Assembly (NCBI GenBank): GCA_944368215.1
Contig: CALVWX010000011.1
Span: 1 to 56,214 of the forward strand
DNA: 56,214 nucleotides
Direction: 5' to 3'
Source: an uncultured Clostridia bacterium
Lineage (GTDB): Bacteria > Bacillota > Clostridia > Christensenellales > Borkfalkiaceae
This document shows, one piece after another, positions 41,284 to 51,344 of this stretch; position 1 is the first letter of the stretch; the number at the start of each line of letters is the position of its first letter. Position numbers and translations under genes: made by a program. The notes beneath the pieces were generated by a model that worked only from the letters and a program-made list of their open reading frames with translations, searched no databases and was not told the DNA's origin.

Positions 41284-41847
41284 ATGAAGATAATAGTTGG
41301 TCTGGGTAATCCCGAAGAAAAATATTTCAAAACCTTCCACAACATGGGCTGGCTGGCCGTAGGCGACCTCGCCGCCAACCTCGGCGTAAAATTCAAAAAG
41401 CGCCAGTGCGAAGCAATCTGCGCCGAAGCAAACGTCGGCGGCGAAAAAATCATAATCGCCCGCCCGCTCACTTATATGAACTGCTCGGGGCGTGCGGTAA
41501 AGCAGCTGCTCGCAAAATATAAGGCGACCCCCGCCGACCTCGTAGTCATCTACGACGATTACGATATCCCCAAAGGCCATGTGCGCATACGCCCCTCGGG
41601 CAGCGCAGGCACTCACAATGGCATGCGCTCGGTAATTGCCGAAATCGGCTCGTCCGACTTCGTCCGCATCCGCATAGGCATACGCGACCCCGAAGTAAAC
41701 GTGCCCATCATAAATTACGTCCTCTCCAACGTCCGCCCCGAAGATTACGACCTCTTTGTGTCGGCCTGCGGCAGGGCGGCGGACGCCGCTTTAGCGCTCG
41801 CCAAAGGGGAGAAGACCGAAGTTGTCATGACCAGATTCAACGGCTGA
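41284..41847 (+). CDS. pth: Peptidyl-tRNA hydrolase
   Basis: 187-residue esterase recycling peptidyl-tRNA. It begins MKIIVGLGNPEEKYF, with catalytic His in FHNMGW (about 21), the RPLTYMNCSGRAV loop, the conserved DDYDIPKG, and the RPSGSAGTHNGMRSV block. ATG 41284 begins the conserved strand; the upstream in-frame start at 41197 passes through the prs terminator and is rejected. There is no Shine-Dalgarno (CGCGTTTAAAT before ATG). mfd follows 35 bp downstream, the usual pth-mfd order of Firmicutes. Confidence 0.96.
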   Translation: MKIIVGLGNPEEKYFKTFHNMGWLAVGDLAANLGVKFKKRQCEAICAEANVGGEKIIIARPLTYMNCSGRAVKQLLAKYKATPADLVVIYDDYDIPKGHVRIRPSGSAGTHNGMRSVIAEIGSSDFVRIRIGIRDPEVNVPIINYVLSNVRPEDYDLFVSACGRAADAALALAKGEKTEVVMTRFNG

Positions 41848-41882
41848 CTTTCACCCGCCGCCAAAAGCGGCAAACCCGTCCG

Positions 41883-44800
41883 ATGAATAAAAACTTTTTT
41901 ACCTGCTACAACTTAAAGGGCGATTATCCCGCCCTGCAAAACGACGTCCGCCTCGGTACTCCGACGGCGGTTTTCGGCGTTTCTGATAGTCAAAAATATC
42001 TAACGGCGTCCCTTTTCGAAGGTATCGCACTGTATATCGCGCCCGACCCCGTCGCCGCAGAAAAGGCATTCGGGGCTATAAAAACCCTTTCGGGCAAAAA
42101 GTGCGCCTATCTTTCGCCAAAGGACGACGTGCTGTTATATAAGGACGCCGTCTCGCGCGATGCGCTCTTCCGTCGCATAACTGCTCTGCATCGCATCTTC
42201 AACGGCGCGGAAATCATAGTCTGCGACGTCGAGTCTGCGCTCCAGCTCGTGCCCTCCTCGCTCCCGTCGGTAACGCTTGTAAAGGGGGAGGAATACGAAT
42301 TCACTTCCCTGCCCGCAAAGCTCGTAAAAATGGGCTATACCCGCGAATATGCCGCCGAGAACGCAGGTTCGTTCGCCGTGCGCGGCGATATTCTCGATAT
42401 TTATCCCGTCGGCGCGGACAACCCCGTGCGCATAGACTTTTTCGGCGACACCGTCGAAAGAATCCGCCCCTACGACCCAGTCGGCGGCGAGCGCCTCAAC
42501 GACATATCTTCGGTCACCATAATTTCCGCAACCGACAGTTTAGTCGACGACGGCGACCTTCCGGCCATAAAAAGGGCCCTTTCGGACGGCCTCAGAGGTT
42601 GCGCCAATCAGAAGGCCTACGACCGTTCGCGCGCCATCGCCGACGAAATCGAAGCCAGGCTTTCTGCCGATGCTCCCTTTGCGGGCGCGTCATTTTTAAT
42701 GCCCCTTCTGTCATCGTCGCGCACTGTGTTCGACATCATTCCTCAGGACAGTCTTGTCATCTTCGACGAGTGCAAAAGCATCTCCGACAGGCTCAAGGCC
42801 GTTTCGGACGAACACCGCGAAAGATTTAAAAGCTTAAAAGAGGGGGGAGAGGTCTTCGATTTCTCCTTTAATCAGTTCATCACTGCCGAAGAGTTCGTCT
42901 CGCGCGTGCAGTCCTTCCGCAATCTCGCCCTTCAGACCTTCACTTCGTCCACGCAGTTTTTCAGGCCGCTTAAAACTTATAACCTGCACTCAACGCCCAC
43001 GCCGTCCTATCTCAACAGCGCGCCCGCCCTTATATCCGATATAAAAAACTGGCGCGCCGGCGGCTACCGCGTGCTCATATTTACGGGCAGCGTCCAGCGC
43101 CTCGAAAAACTTTCAAATTCTTTAAACGACCAATATATCTCCGTCGACCCTCTGCCCGACCGCCTCGATGCGATGGTGGGGGTGTCGCTCAGTTCGGAAG
43201 AACTCTATAAGGGATTTGTGCTCCACGAAGCAAAGCTCGCCGTCGTCGGTAGCGGCGATATTTACACAAAGGCCGTTCAGCGCCGCGTGCGCCGCCGCAG
43301 GGGCGATATGTTCACCGCGCCCGAAATCGGCGATTACGCCGTGCACGAAAAACACGGCATAGGCAAAATCACGGGCACAAAAAAGATTGAAACGACAGAC
43401 GGCATCAAGGAGTATATAGCCATAGAATACCGCGGCGGCGACGTGTTGTACGTCCCCGTCGAGCAGATGGATATCCTCTCCAAATATACGGGCGAAGGCA
43501 ATCCCGCGCTCTCCAAAATAGGCGGCGCCGAGTTCGACAGGGTGAAGGAGCGCGTCCGCCAGTCCATCAAAAAGCTCGCCTTCGATTTGAAGGAGCTGTA
43601 TGCCGAGCGTTCGAAAAAAGTGGGCTTCCGTTTCCCCGAACACGCCGCCATGATGGAGGAGTTCGAAAACGCTTTCGAATACGAGGAAACGCCCGACCAG
43701 CTGGCCAGCATAGAGGAAATCAAGCGCGACATGTGCTCGGATAAGGTTATGGACAGACTTTTATGCGGCGACGTGGGCTACGGCAAAACCGAAGTCGCTC
43801 TGCGCGCAATATATCTGTGCGTGCTCGGCGGCAAGCAGGCCGCGCTCATGTGCCCCAGCACCATACTTTCCGAACAGCATTACCAGACGGCCTTGCGCCG
43901 CTTCAACGACTTCGGCGTGCGCGTCGAAAAGCTCAACCGTTTCCGCACCCCCGCGGAACAGCAAAAAGTTCTCAAAAAACTGGCCGACGGCGATATCGAC
44001 GTCATAATAGGCACTCACCGCCTGCTGTCCGACGACGTAAAATTTTATGACCTCGGCCTCCTCGTTCTCGACGAAGAACAGCGCTTCGGCGTAGAGCACA
44101 AGGAAAAAATCAAACACATAAAAAACGACGTCGACTGCCTCACAATGACGGCCACGCCCATTCCGCGCACGCTGCACATGTCGCTGGCGGGCATAAGGGA
44201 CATAAGCACCATAACCACTCCCCCGCAAAAAAGGCTGCCCGTGCAGACCTACGTTGTGGAGGAAACTCCCGCGCTTATCCGCGATGCGATACTACGCGAA
44301 ATTTCGCGCGGCGGTCAGGTCTTCGTGCTGTACAACAGGGTGGAAACCATCTCCGCCTTTGCGGGCAAACTGTGCGAGCTCGTGCCCGAAGCAAACATAA
44401 CTTACGCCCACGGCCGAATGGATAAAAACACGCTCGAAGGCAACGTGTTTGCCTTTTACCGCGGCGAAAAAAACGTGCTCGTCACCACAACCATAATCGA
44501 AAACGGCATAGACCTGCCAAACGCCAACACTATAATAGTCATAGATTCCGACCGCCTCGGCATATCCCAGCTCTATCAGCTGCGCGGCAGGGTGGGGAGG
44601 GGCTCGCGCCTCGCCTCGGCATATTTCACCTTCCGCCCCGACAAGGTCATGACCAGCGAAGCCACCGAAAGGTTAAAGGCGATAATGCAGTTTACCGAGC
44701 TTGGCTCGGGCTTCAGAATAGCCATGCGCGACCTCGAAATAAGGGGCGCTGGCAACGTGCTCGGCGCCGAACAGCACGGCCACATGGACAAGGTGGGTTA

Positions 44801-45305
44801 CGAGCTCTACTCAAAGCTTTTAAAAGAAGAGCTCACCGGCGAAAACGTCTTCTCGGCCGAACTCGACGTCAAAGCCACGGCTTATATTCCCGAAAGCTAT
44901 ATCGAAAGCAGTGCGGGCAGGCTGGACGCATACAAGCAGATTGCCGAAATCCGCACTGTCGCCGATTACAAGCGCGTGCTCAACTCAGTAGAGGAAAACT
45001 ACGGCCCCATGCCGGACAGCGTTTTCAATCTCCTTATAATCGCTGTGCTCAAGGCTTATGCCTCGGTCTTCAACGTAAAAAAGATAAGCGTAAATTCCAA
45101 TGGCGGCGTCTTAGAGCTCCCCTCGGTAAACTCTTTAAGCGACGGCAGGCTTTCGGGCGCGCTTTCAAAATATTCGGGCAAGGTCACTCTGTCTATGGCG
45201 CGCGTACCGTCCATCGTATTCAAACCGTCGTCAACACCCGTCAAAACCATGCTCGGCATGACAAATTTTTTAAAATTCGCGGCAAGTTTCACGCAAAATC
45301 AATAA
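41883..45305 (+). CDS. mfd: Transcription-repair coupling factor Mfd
   Basis: 1,140-residue translocase that removes stalled RNA polymerase and recruits UvrA. In order: UvrB-like N-terminal domains (about 1-330), the RNA-polymerase-interacting CarD-like domain (about 480-540, [14 protein letters not shown]...[15 protein letters not shown]), RecG-like helicase motifs with Walker A GDVGYGKT (629-636), DEEQ box (730-733), [13 protein letters not shown] and QLRGRVGRG, and a C-terminal TRCF domain. ATG 41883 lacks a Shine-Dalgarno. Its neighbours pth and a PrsA-like lipoprotein repeat the conserved Firmicutes order. Length is normal. Confidence 0.96.
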   Translation: MNKNFFTCYNLKGDYPALQNDVRLGTPTAVFGVSDSQKYLTASLFEGIALYIAPDPVAAEKAFGAIKTLSGKKCAYLSPKDDVLLYKDAVSRDALFRRITALHRIFNGAEIIVCDVESALQLVPSSLPSVTLVKGEEYEFTSLPAKLVKMGYTREYAAENAGSFAVRGDILDIYPVGADNPVRIDFFGDTVERIRPYDPVGGERLNDISSVTIISATDSLVDDGDLPAIKRALSDGLRGCANQKAYDRSRAIADEIEARLSADAPFAGASFLMPLLSSSRTVFDIIPQDSLVIFDECKSISDRLKAVSDEHRERFKSLKEGGEVFDFSFNQFITAEEFVSRVQSFRNLALQTFTSSTQFFRPLKTYNLHSTPTPSYLNSAPALISDIKNWRAGGYRVLIFTGSVQRLEKLSNSLNDQYISVDPLPDRLDAMVGVSLSSEELYKGFVLHEAKLAVVGSGDIYTKAVQRRVRRRRGDMFTAPEIGDYAVHEKHGIGKITGTKKIETTDGIKEYIAIEYRGGDVLYVPVEQMDILSKYTGEGNPALSKIGGAEFDRVKERVRQSIKKLAFDLKELYAERSKKVGFRFPEHAAMMEEFENAFEYEETPDQLASIEEIKRDMCSDKVMDRLLCGDVGYGKTEVALRAIYLCVLGGKQAALMCPSTILSEQHYQTALRRFNDFGVRVEKLNRFRTPAEQQKVLKKLADGDIDVIIGTHRLLSDDVKFYDLGLLVLDEEQRFGVEHKEKIKHIKNDVDCLTMTATPIPRTLHMSLAGIRDISTITTPPQKRLPVQTYVVEETPALIRDAILREISRGGQVFVLYNRVETISAFAGKLCELVPEANITYAHGRMDKNTLEGNVFAFYRGEKNVLVTTTIIENGIDLPNANTIIVIDSDRLGISQLYQLRGRVGRGSRLASAYFTFRPDKVMTSEATERLKAIMQFTELGSGFRIAMRDLEIRGAGNVLGAEQHGHMDKVGYELYSKLLKEELTGENVFSAELDVKATAYIPESYIESSAGRLDAYKQIAEIRTVADYKRVLNSVEENYGPMPDSVFNLLIIAVLKAYASVFNVKKISVNSNGGVLELPSVNSLSDGRLSGALSKYSGKVTLSMARVPSIVFKPSSTPVKTMLGMTNFLKFAASFTQNQ

Positions 45306-45311
45306 AATTTG

Positions 45312-45341
45312 TTTGCTATAATATTTTAAATATCGTATAAT
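45312..45341 (+). promoter_or_regulatory. Possible promoter of PrsA-like gene
   Basis: TTTGCT (45312-45317), 18-nt spacer, TATAAT (45336-45341), immediately after the mfd stop. Confidence 0.5.
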
Positions 45342-45401
45342 ATTTGCGTATTGTAAAAACGGCGGACTATAAATATCCTTCCGCCGGCGGAGATTTTGTT
45401 A

Positions 45402-47597
45402 ATGAAAAGTAAATTGCTCGTCTGCACAGCGCTTGCTGCTGCGCTCACAATGTCTGTCGTTTTCTCTTCGGGTTGCGCCACGAGAAACGAGGAGGACATG
45501 AATCAGGTAATCGCCACCGTAGATATCACAAAGAGCGAAAATCTCGAAAGCGAGGGCCTTTCCGCATATTCCTCGGCAATCAGCTCGGAAAAGAACATCC
45601 TCAAAAGGGATCTCATGGCTTCCTTCTACAACGTAGGTTATTCCTATGTGCAGAACGGTTCAACCTATTCCGAAGTTTTCAACATGCTCGTCGACGCGCT
45701 GACAAGCACGGCAGTCGTAACGCAGTATGCAACCTTAAGCCTCATAAAGGATAAGAGCGCAGATAACTCGTCATTCCTCGACGAGTACCTTTCAAAGACT
45801 ACCGAAGTAGAAAAATACGAATACCTCCTCGAAGGAGAAACGAGCACCAATGACGACGGAAGCGAGGGTTACAGCCGCATTCTCGCCGCGCGTTATTCTC
45901 TCTATTCGAGCATCAACTCTTCGATAGATTCTCTCGAACAGTCCATTCTCGATGAAAAGGACGACAGCTCGTCGTCCGACGAAACCCGTTCTACCCCGGG
46001 CGGAGCGGGTGAGGAGAAGGAGGATTATATTCCCCTCAACGCCGACGGCACCCTCGATTACGGCATTTACACAGGCTACGAAGGAGACGGGTATTCATAT
46101 CTTATCGAAGACAGCGGCGCCTATGAAGACGACATGCTCGAAGGCTCCACGAGGACGACCCGCCGCAGGGCTTATGCGTCCTTTGTCACCAACCTCCGCG
46201 ACAATTTCCTCATCTCCGATGACGACGACGTCCGCGACGTTCTCTCCGTATCCTACATTCAGGACGAATACCTGTCGCAACTTCAGCAGCAGGTAATAAA
46301 CGAATATTACGAACGCTACCAGGCCGCTCAGGAAGCTCTGATAGAAAATGTCGAAGACGGCGTTTATACCTTCCTCGCCGCAAGATACCAAAGCGATTTC
46401 ACCGACCAGCAACAGTCCAACTCTACGTATACCGCGTTTGAAACTTCCATGAGTTCGCTTTCGGACACATCCTTCATTCTTTATGCGCCCTCAACCGACG
46501 GCACGGACGGCGGAACTTACGGCTATGTTTACAACATTCTGCTTCCCTTCGACGCGGCACAGAACGTAAATATCGATACCTCCGATACTTCCGCGGAATA
46601 CTACTTCATGAGGAAGGACATTCTCGACGATATCACCACTACCGACCAGCGTGCGGCATGGTTCAACGGACAGACCGATTATTCTTTCGACGCGAACGAG
46701 GCCGGTCTCGACTATTACGGCAAAGATAGCGGCAGAAATTATCTTTTCTTCGAAGATAATCTCACGAGAACTGACAGGTATCAGTCTCTCGACAAATATG
46801 ACGGCCGTTATTCCTACAACGGCGCCGTCACCGAAAATGCCGACGGTTCATACAGTCTTTCCCCCAATAAGCTCGATATCGATCAGATGCTCGACGAGTT
46901 TACAAATTATGTAAATTATGTCCTCGGCACAACAGATTCTGTGACCATCACGCATAACGACAGATACGACGTCGAAAAAGCCGAAGATTATTACGAGCTG
47001 GATGAAGACGGCAACGCCGACGAGAGCAAAATCGATTATTCCCGTTTCGTCTATGCCTCGGGCAAAGTCGACCTCGGTTATGATTTCGCTAACGATAATA
47101 CGGCGCTCTCGTCCTACCTTACAAATCTGTTCAATAAGGACAGCGCTGCTTACAAGGCTCTCAGCGCGGTGAACGAACTTCAGTATGCTTACACTACGGA
47201 TACGTCCGTTCTTTCGCAGTATGTCGGTTATTCCGTCTCCGCGTTCGAAACAAGCTACGTTCCCGAATTCGAATACGCTGCCCAGGCTGCCGTAAACGAA
47301 GGCCCCGGCTCCGTATATGTCTGCGCGGCAGACTACGGCTGGCACATTATATACGTAACGGCAACCTTCCCCACCGACGGTTCGCCCGTATACGGCGATA
47401 ATGTGCAGTGGACGGAAGAATATGTCCTCAAGGAAGGCACATTCCAGAATCTTTATTACAACTGGGTGAAAGACAGCACTCTCACTGACATAACGACAAA
47501 CCGCCGTTCGATAATCAACCAGCTCTTCGGCGGAGATGCAACCATAACCAAGTACGAAGATACCTACAGCGATCTCCTCGCTCTCGACGAAGAGTAA
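45402..47597 (+). CDS. Large PrsA/SurA-like lipoprotein with degenerate parvulin region
   Basis: 731 residues. It has a signal peptide with a lipobox-like SSGC (C25), an N-terminal SurA/PrsA-type helical segment (about 50-130: SYVQNGSTYSEVFNMLVDALTS), a long acidic Ser/Asp/Tyr-rich middle, and near the C-terminus YGWHIIYVTATF, which matches the last strand of parvulin PPIases. Extracytoplasmic folding helper is the likely role. PrsA-type lipoproteins of about 300 residues often follow mfd in Firmicutes; this one is more than twice as long and the parvulin core is hard to recognise, so PPIase activity may be lost. GGCGGAG precedes ATG 45402; TTG 45396 is less likely. uppP is 18 bp downstream. 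Confidence 0.75.
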   Translation: MKSKLLVCTALAAALTMSVVFSSGCATRNEEDMNQVIATVDITKSENLESEGLSAYSSAISSEKNILKRDLMASFYNVGYSYVQNGSTYSEVFNMLVDALTSTAVVTQYATLSLIKDKSADNSSFLDEYLSKTTEVEKYEYLLEGETSTNDDGSEGYSRILAARYSLYSSINSSIDSLEQSILDEKDDSSSSDETRSTPGGAGEEKEDYIPLNADGTLDYGIYTGYEGDGYSYLIEDSGAYEDDMLEGSTRTTRRRAYASFVTNLRDNFLISDDDDVRDVLSVSYIQDEYLSQLQQQVINEYYERYQAAQEALIENVEDGVYTFLAARYQSDFTDQQQSNSTYTAFETSMSSLSDTSFILYAPSTDGTDGGTYGYVYNILLPFDAAQNVNIDTSDTSAEYYFMRKDILDDITTTDQRAAWFNGQTDYSFDANEAGLDYYGKDSGRNYLFFEDNLTRTDRYQSLDKYDGRYSYNGAVTENADGSYSLSPNKLDIDQMLDEFTNYVNYVLGTTDSVTITHNDRYDVEKAEDYYELDEDGNADESKIDYSRFVYASGKVDLGYDFANDNTALSSYLTNLFNKDSAAYKALSAVNELQYAYTTDTSVLSQYVGYSVSAFETSYVPEFEYAAQAAVNEGPGSVYVCAADYGWHIIYVTATFPTDGSPVYGDNVQWTEEYVLKEGTFQNLYYNWVKDSTLTDITTNRRSIINQLFGGDATITKYEDTYSDLLALDEE

Positions 47598-47615
47598 GGG
47601 GAAAGGGAGAGCAAT

Positions 47616-48449
47616 ATGGAAATCTGGCAGGCAATAGTGTTGGGCATCGTACAGGGGCTTACAGAATTTCTTCCCGTGTCGTCCAGCGGCCATCTTGTGC
47701 TATTGCAGGGCATCATGGGACTTACGGGCAGCGGAATAAATCTTACCCTGTTCAACATAATACTTCACGTCGGTACTCTGGTGGCCGTCTGCGCAATATT
47801 CTGGCGAGATATAATCGATCTGTTCAAGAAGCCCTTCAAAACTCTGCTTTATCTCATTGTGGCAACAATTCCTGCGGGCGTTGTGGGGCTTGTGCTCGCC
47901 GCACTCAATGCTGAAGACGCAATAAACAACAGCCCCTATATCGGCATACTGCTCGCCGTGTTCTTTACTCTTACGGCAATTTTGTTGCTTGTCACAGAAG
48001 TTTATGCAAAACGCAGAGCAAAGGAAAAGGAGCTGCCTCTCGGCTGGCGTACAACTGTCCCCATGGGTCTGGCACAGGCTGTAGCCGCCATCTTCCCCGG
48101 ACTTTCGCGCAGCGGTTCAACCATTTGCGCGGGCGTGCTCGCGGGAGGCAGGTCTGAAGACCTGTCCAAATTTTCCTTCCTCATGAGCATTCCCGTAATT
48201 CTGGGCAGCTTTGCGGTATCCCTCATAATGGGCGCGGCGGACGGCGAACTTTCGGCCTCGTTTGCGGCCATGGGTACGAACGCCGGCTGGTGCATAGCCC
48301 TCGGCTTCATCGTCTCTGCAATTTCGGGGCTGCTCGCCATAAAGCTTATGCTCGGCGCAATCAGAAAGGCCAATTACAAGTGGTTCAGCTTATATCTCGT
48401 TCTGCTTGCCATCGCCTGCATAGTGCTCTATTGCACGGGCGTAATTTAA
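47616..48449 (+). CDS. uppP: Undecaprenyl-diphosphatase UppP/BacA
   Basis: 277-residue membrane phosphatase recycling undecaprenyl pyrophosphate for cell-wall synthesis and giving bacitracin tolerance. Motif 1 is IVQGLTEFLPVSSSGHLVL (about 11-29) and motif 2 is FPGLSRSGSTI (about 158-168); eight hydrophobic helices. GGGAAAGGGAGAG lies before ATG 47616. It is probably co-transcribed with the upstream lipoprotein gene and ends at a strong terminator. Confidence 0.96.
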   Translation: MEIWQAIVLGIVQGLTEFLPVSSSGHLVLLQGIMGLTGSGINLTLFNIILHVGTLVAVCAIFWRDIIDLFKKPFKTLLYLIVATIPAGVVGLVLAALNAEDAINNSPYIGILLAVFFTLTAILLLVTEVYAKRRAKEKELPLGWRTTVPMGLAQAVAAIFPGLSRSGSTICAGVLAGGRSEDLSKFSFLMSIPVILGSFAVSLIMGAADGELSASFAAMGTNAGWCIALGFIVSAISGLLAIKLMLGAIRKANYKWFSLYLVLLAIACIVLYCTGVI

Positions 48450-48465
48450 ATAAGTATAAAAATTT

Positions 48466-48504
48466 AAACGCGGCGCGCTTATACAAAGCGCGCCGCGTTT
48501 TTGG
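48466..48504 (+). terminator. Intrinsic terminator of uppP
   Basis: 14-bp stem AAACGCGGCGCGCT (48466-48479) with AGCGCGCCGCGTTT (48487-48500), loop TATACAA, tail TTGG after TTT. Confidence 0.85.
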
Positions 48505-48577
48505 TGCCGCTGATTATCCGTCGCCATGGTATAAAAATAATGAAACACGTAGTTGTGTTACGTTTTCAGTCATACCC

Positions 48578-48607
48578 TTTACAAACGGCATGATCGTATA
48601 GTACAAT
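48578..48607 (+). promoter_or_regulatory. Promoter of natAB
   Basis: TTTACA (48578-48583), 18-nt spacer, TACAAT (48602-48607). The leader is about 50 nt. Confidence 0.6.
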
Positions 48608-48664
48608 GTATCCGTAGGCAGATTTATAGTTTCTGCCGGATAACATCGACCAGTAGGAGGGCGC

Positions 48665-49444
48665 ATGCAAGACGACTGCATTTTAAAGGTAGAACACCTT
48701 ACAAAATCCTTTAAGTTGCCTTTGAAACAACAAAAGCTCGAGGGCGGCAACAAAATAAAAGTGGCGGTAAACGATCTTTCGTTCACCGCCTTCAAGGGCG
48801 AAATTTTCGGCTTGCTCGGCCCCAACGGCGCGGGCAAAACGACAACGCTGCGCATACTCGCAACGCTCATAAGGCCTGACGGCGGCGACGCGTTTATCGA
48901 CGGAGTCAGCGTCGTAAGTAATCCTTACGGCGTGCGCGGCAAAATCGGCTTTCTTACGAGCGAACTTAAACTCGAAGACTTCTTTACGCCCAACTATCTC
49001 TTCGACTTTTTTTCCGAATTGCATTCAGTTCCGCATGATGTGCGCGATGAGCGCAAGCGTACGCTTTTTGCCCGCTTCGGCATAGATAAATTTGCCGAAG
49101 TCAAACTTGCAAATCTTTCTACGGGCATGAAACAGAAGGTATCAATAGTTGTCTCCGTCGTGCACGACCCCGGTTTTATAATTTTTGACGAGCCTACAAA
49201 CGGCCTCGACGTTCTCACCGCCAAAACGGTCACCGATTACTTGGCCGAGCTCCGCGCCGCAGGCAAGAGCATAATTCTTTCAACACACATATTTTCGCTC
49301 GCCGAAAAATTGTGCGACAGGGTGGGGGTAATTGTTGACGGCAGGCTCGTCGCCCTCGATACTCTCGCCGCGCTAACGGCTCAAAAAAGTCTCGAAGATA
49401 AATTTTTCGACCTCTATTCCGAGGCAGTTGGAGGCCGCGCATGA
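48665..49444 (+). CDS. natA: ABC exporter ATP-binding protein, NatA-like
   Basis: 259-residue nucleotide-binding subunit. Walker A is GPNGAGKT (52-59), the signature is LSTGMKQK (LSGGQ variant), Walker B is [12 protein letters not shown], and the switch His is in LSTHIFS. The long insertion [15 protein letters not shown] near residues 18-32 and the overall sequence match NatA-type transporters (Na+ or drug export). TAGGAGG precedes ATG 48665. It overlaps natB by 4 bp (ATGA). Confidence 0.92.
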   Translation: MQDDCILKVEHLTKSFKLPLKQQKLEGGNKIKVAVNDLSFTAFKGEIFGLLGPNGAGKTTTLRILATLIRPDGGDAFIDGVSVVSNPYGVRGKIGFLTSELKLEDFFTPNYLFDFFSELHSVPHDVRDERKRTLFARFGIDKFAEVKLANLSTGMKQKVSIVVSVVHDPGFIIFDEPTNGLDVLTAKTVTDYLAELRAAGKSIILSTHIFSLAEKLCDRVGVIVDGRLVALDTLAALTAQKSLEDKFFDLYSEAVGGRA

Positions 49445-50586
49445 AAGCCGTTCTCGCAATCATAAAAAAGGAATTTGCCCGTTTTTTCCGCGACAAGCGG
49501 ATGGTGCTCACTACCATACTTATGCCAGGGCTTCTGATATACGTCGTGTATTCTGCCATCGGCGCTATAACGCAGTCTATGGTTGAAGACTCTGCACAGC
49601 CGGTTGTCTATGTGCAGAATATGCCGCAGAGCCTCGAAACGGTTCTTGAAAGCGTTCTCGAAGTGCGCGAACAGACGGTGTCGGACGAAGAGGCAAAGGA
49701 GCAGATTATAAACGGCGACATCGACGCCCTCGTCATATTCCCTCAGAACTTCGACGGGTTGACCGTAAGCCAGAATGTGCCCGAAGTCAGTATTTACTAC
49801 TATTCGGCCAATACAACTTCGTCTTCCGCGTATTCCGTCGTCGTCTCCGTACTCAATTCTTATGAACAGCAGATAGCCAACATTTTTGATATAAATGCGG
49901 CACAGGACGTGCAGTACGACCTTGCCGACAGCCGCTCGGTTTCGGCCTATGTGTTGTCCATGGTGGTTCCCATGGTGCTGATCATGCTCATGCTTTCGGG
50001 CTGTATTTCCGTAGTGCTCGAATCGATAGCGGGCGAAAAGGAGAGAGGGACTATTGCGACTTTGCTTGTAACTCCCGTAAAGCGCAGCCACCTCGCCGTC
50101 GGCAAAATTCTTTCGCTTTCCGCCATAGCCGTTTTAAGCGGCGTTTCAAGCTTTGTAGGCCTGATATTGTCCCTGCCCGCCCTCATGAGCGGCTCCGGCG
50201 TGGAATTCACCCTCGCCGCCTACGGTGCGCTCGATTATATCGGCATATTCCTCGTCGTAATCTCTACCGTGCTCATTTTCGTCGGGTTGCTCGCAATAGT
50301 TTCGGCGTACGCAAAATCGACCAAGGAAGCCAACGGCTTAATTGCCCCCGTCATGATTCTCGCCATGGTCTGCGCGCTGTGCTCAATGTTCATAACGTCG
50401 CCGTCCATAGGTCTGTATTTCATTCCTGTTTTAAACAGCACGCTGTGCATTGCCGCGCTCATGGCGGGCACGTTTGCGGTAATGCCGTTCGTCATAACCA
50501 TGTGCGTCAATATAGTCTTTGCGGCACTACTGTCCGTGCTACTCGGCGTTATGTTCAATTCCGAAAAAATCATGTTCAACAAATAA
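49441..50586 (+). CDS. natB: ABC-2 permease, NatB-like
   Basis: 381-residue membrane partner of NatA. One N-terminal helix (about 20-42) is followed by a large extracytoplasmic domain of about 120 residues (45-165), then five or six helices. The conserved segment SGCISVVLESIAGEKERGTIATLLVTPVKRSHLAVGKIL (about 183-221) is the ABC-2 coupling region. The start overlaps natA (ATGA), so the two are translated in a fixed ratio. Known relatives export Na+, antibiotics or lipids; the substrate is not determined here. A hairpin terminator follows. Confidence 0.9.
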   Translation: MKAVLAIIKKEFARFFRDKRMVLTTILMPGLLIYVVYSAIGAITQSMVEDSAQPVVYVQNMPQSLETVLESVLEVREQTVSDEEAKEQIINGDIDALVIFPQNFDGLTVSQNVPEVSIYYYSANTTSSSAYSVVVSVLNSYEQQIANIFDINAAQDVQYDLADSRSVSAYVLSMVVPMVLIMLMLSGCISVVLESIAGEKERGTIATLLVTPVKRSHLAVGKILSLSAIAVLSGVSSFVGLILSLPALMSGSGVEFTLAAYGALDYIGIFLVVISTVLIFVGLLAIVSAYAKSTKEANGLIAPVMILAMVCALCSMFITSPSIGLYFIPVLNSTLCIAALMAGTFAVMPFVITMCVNIVFAALLSVLLGVMFNSEKIMFNK

Positions 50587-50608
50587 TAAAAGTATTTATC
50601 AAAATAGT

Positions 50609-50643
50609 GCGGGGCGCGGCTTTCAGCCGTGCCCCGCATCGTT
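50609..50643 (+). terminator. Intrinsic terminator of natAB
   Basis: Stem GCGGGGCGCGGCT (50609-50621) with AGCCGTGCCCCGC (50625-50637), loop TTC, tail ATCGTTT. Confidence 0.78.
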
Positions 50644-50655
50644 TACATTTCTTGT

Positions 50656-50700
50656 TGTCATTTTGAGCGTAGTCGAAATATCCGGCGCGTTTCCGCGCCG
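50656..50700. repeat. REP-like element fragment
   Basis: TGTCATTTTGAGCGTAGTCGAAA at 50656-50678 matches the left arm type of the palindrome at 9291. A short CGGCGCG/CGCGCCG hairpin (50683-50700) follows. The right arm is missing. Confidence 0.65.
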
Positions 50701-50734
50701 ACAACGGGTGGGGGGAGGAAGTACTAAAATATTT

Positions 50735-50808
50735 TTGCGCAGTAACATGAAAAGCGACAGACAACAAATGTTGTCCGTCGCTGAAAATTCATTTGCATTT
50801 TACTGCGC
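50735..50808. repeat. Palindromic repeat, copy 1
   Basis: A near-perfect palindrome built from the arm TTGCGCAGTAACATGAA and the nested AGCGACAGACAACA / TGTTGTCCGTCGCT stem. It shares about 56 identical bases (one difference) with the copy at 50956. The right arm is disrupted here (TTCATTTGCATTTTACTGCGC). Confidence 0.85.
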
Positions 50809-50955
50809 TTCTCGGCAACTGCAAAGGAAACAGTTGCCTCGGTCACCGCTCGCACGTAATTATGTGCTCGCTCACCTCGCAAGGCAAAAACAGTGGGTGA
50901 CCACTGTTTTTGAAGATACCTTGCTCGCCCTTCTTGCCGACGGGTAAATTCTGTT
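50809..50955. repeat. Spacer with three small inverted repeats between the palindromes
   Basis: No credible ORF. It contains GGCAACTG/CAGTTGCC (50814-50838), an imperfect GCACGTAATTATGTGC (about 50852-50867), and AAAAACAGTGG/CCACTGTTTTT (50886-50911). With the flanking palindromes it forms a composite of about 290 bp of hairpins downstream of the SRP RNA. Confidence 0.6.
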
Positions 50956-51025
50956 TTGCGCAGCAACATGAAAAGCGACAGACAACAAATGTTGTCCGTC
51001 GCTGAAAATTCATGTTACTGCGCAA
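50956..51025. repeat. Palindromic repeat, copy 2 (complete)
   Basis: 70-bp near-perfect palindrome. TTGCGCAGCAACATGAA (50956-50972) pairs with TTCATGTTACTGCGCAA (51009-51025), with the nested 14-bp AGCGACAGACAACA stem inside. It starts directly after the 3' end of the SRP RNA on the minus strand and may contribute to its termination. Confidence 0.87.
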
Positions 51026-51030
51026 CCCTT

Positions 51031-51283
51031 TTTGCCCGCAAAGGCCGAAGCGTAAACCGTACAGGTAGCTCCGACAAAGCAACCTTATGGCACACCGTCG
51101 GGACTGTTTAGTGCTGCTATATCCCTATCCTGACACGGTTCGCAGTTGACGGTTGCATAAGACCTTGTAATCAACACCCCTTATACGGCGCGGCCTTCCA
51201 CCTCGGCGGTCGGGAAGGGTATTCAGTCCTGCTGTAGCGGATTGCAGGTACAGGGCACCGCTATCTCCCCACTTAGCGCAGCT
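51031..51283 (-). ncRNA. ffs: Signal recognition particle RNA, large Firmicutes type
   Basis: Scaffold RNA of SRP. On the minus strand the 5' Alu domain GGTGCCCTGTACCTGCAATCC (plus 51259-51239) and the following CAGGACTGAATACCC are present. The domain IV hairpin is GTCAGG (plus 51134-51129), GGGA, then AGCAGC (plus 51118-51113), the Ffh-binding signature. Length of about 250 nt fits the scRNA type of Bacillus and Clostridia. Ends are estimated: start 7 nt from the -10 box, 3' end in the GGGCAAAAAGG region. Confidence 0.9.
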
Positions 51284-51288
51284 TCTGT

Positions 51289-51317
51289 ATTATACCAAAA
51301 TATCTTTCCGATTGCAA
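51289..51317 (-). promoter_or_regulatory. Promoter of SRP RNA
   Basis: Minus strand TTGCAA (51317-51312), 17-nt spacer, TATAAT (51294-51289). Confidence 0.82.
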
Positions 51318-51344
51318 GTAAATTTAAGCGCGTTTGCAAATAAC

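Noticed and set aside
50735-51025. CRISPR-like array
   Set aside because: Only two units, each a 70-bp palindrome with one 147-bp hairpin-rich spacer; no cas genes.
50724-51082. Minus-strand ORFs of 79-81 residues in the repeat region
   Set aside because: They are translations of the palindromic repeats and the SRP RNA tail and share the repeated peptide only because the DNA repeats.
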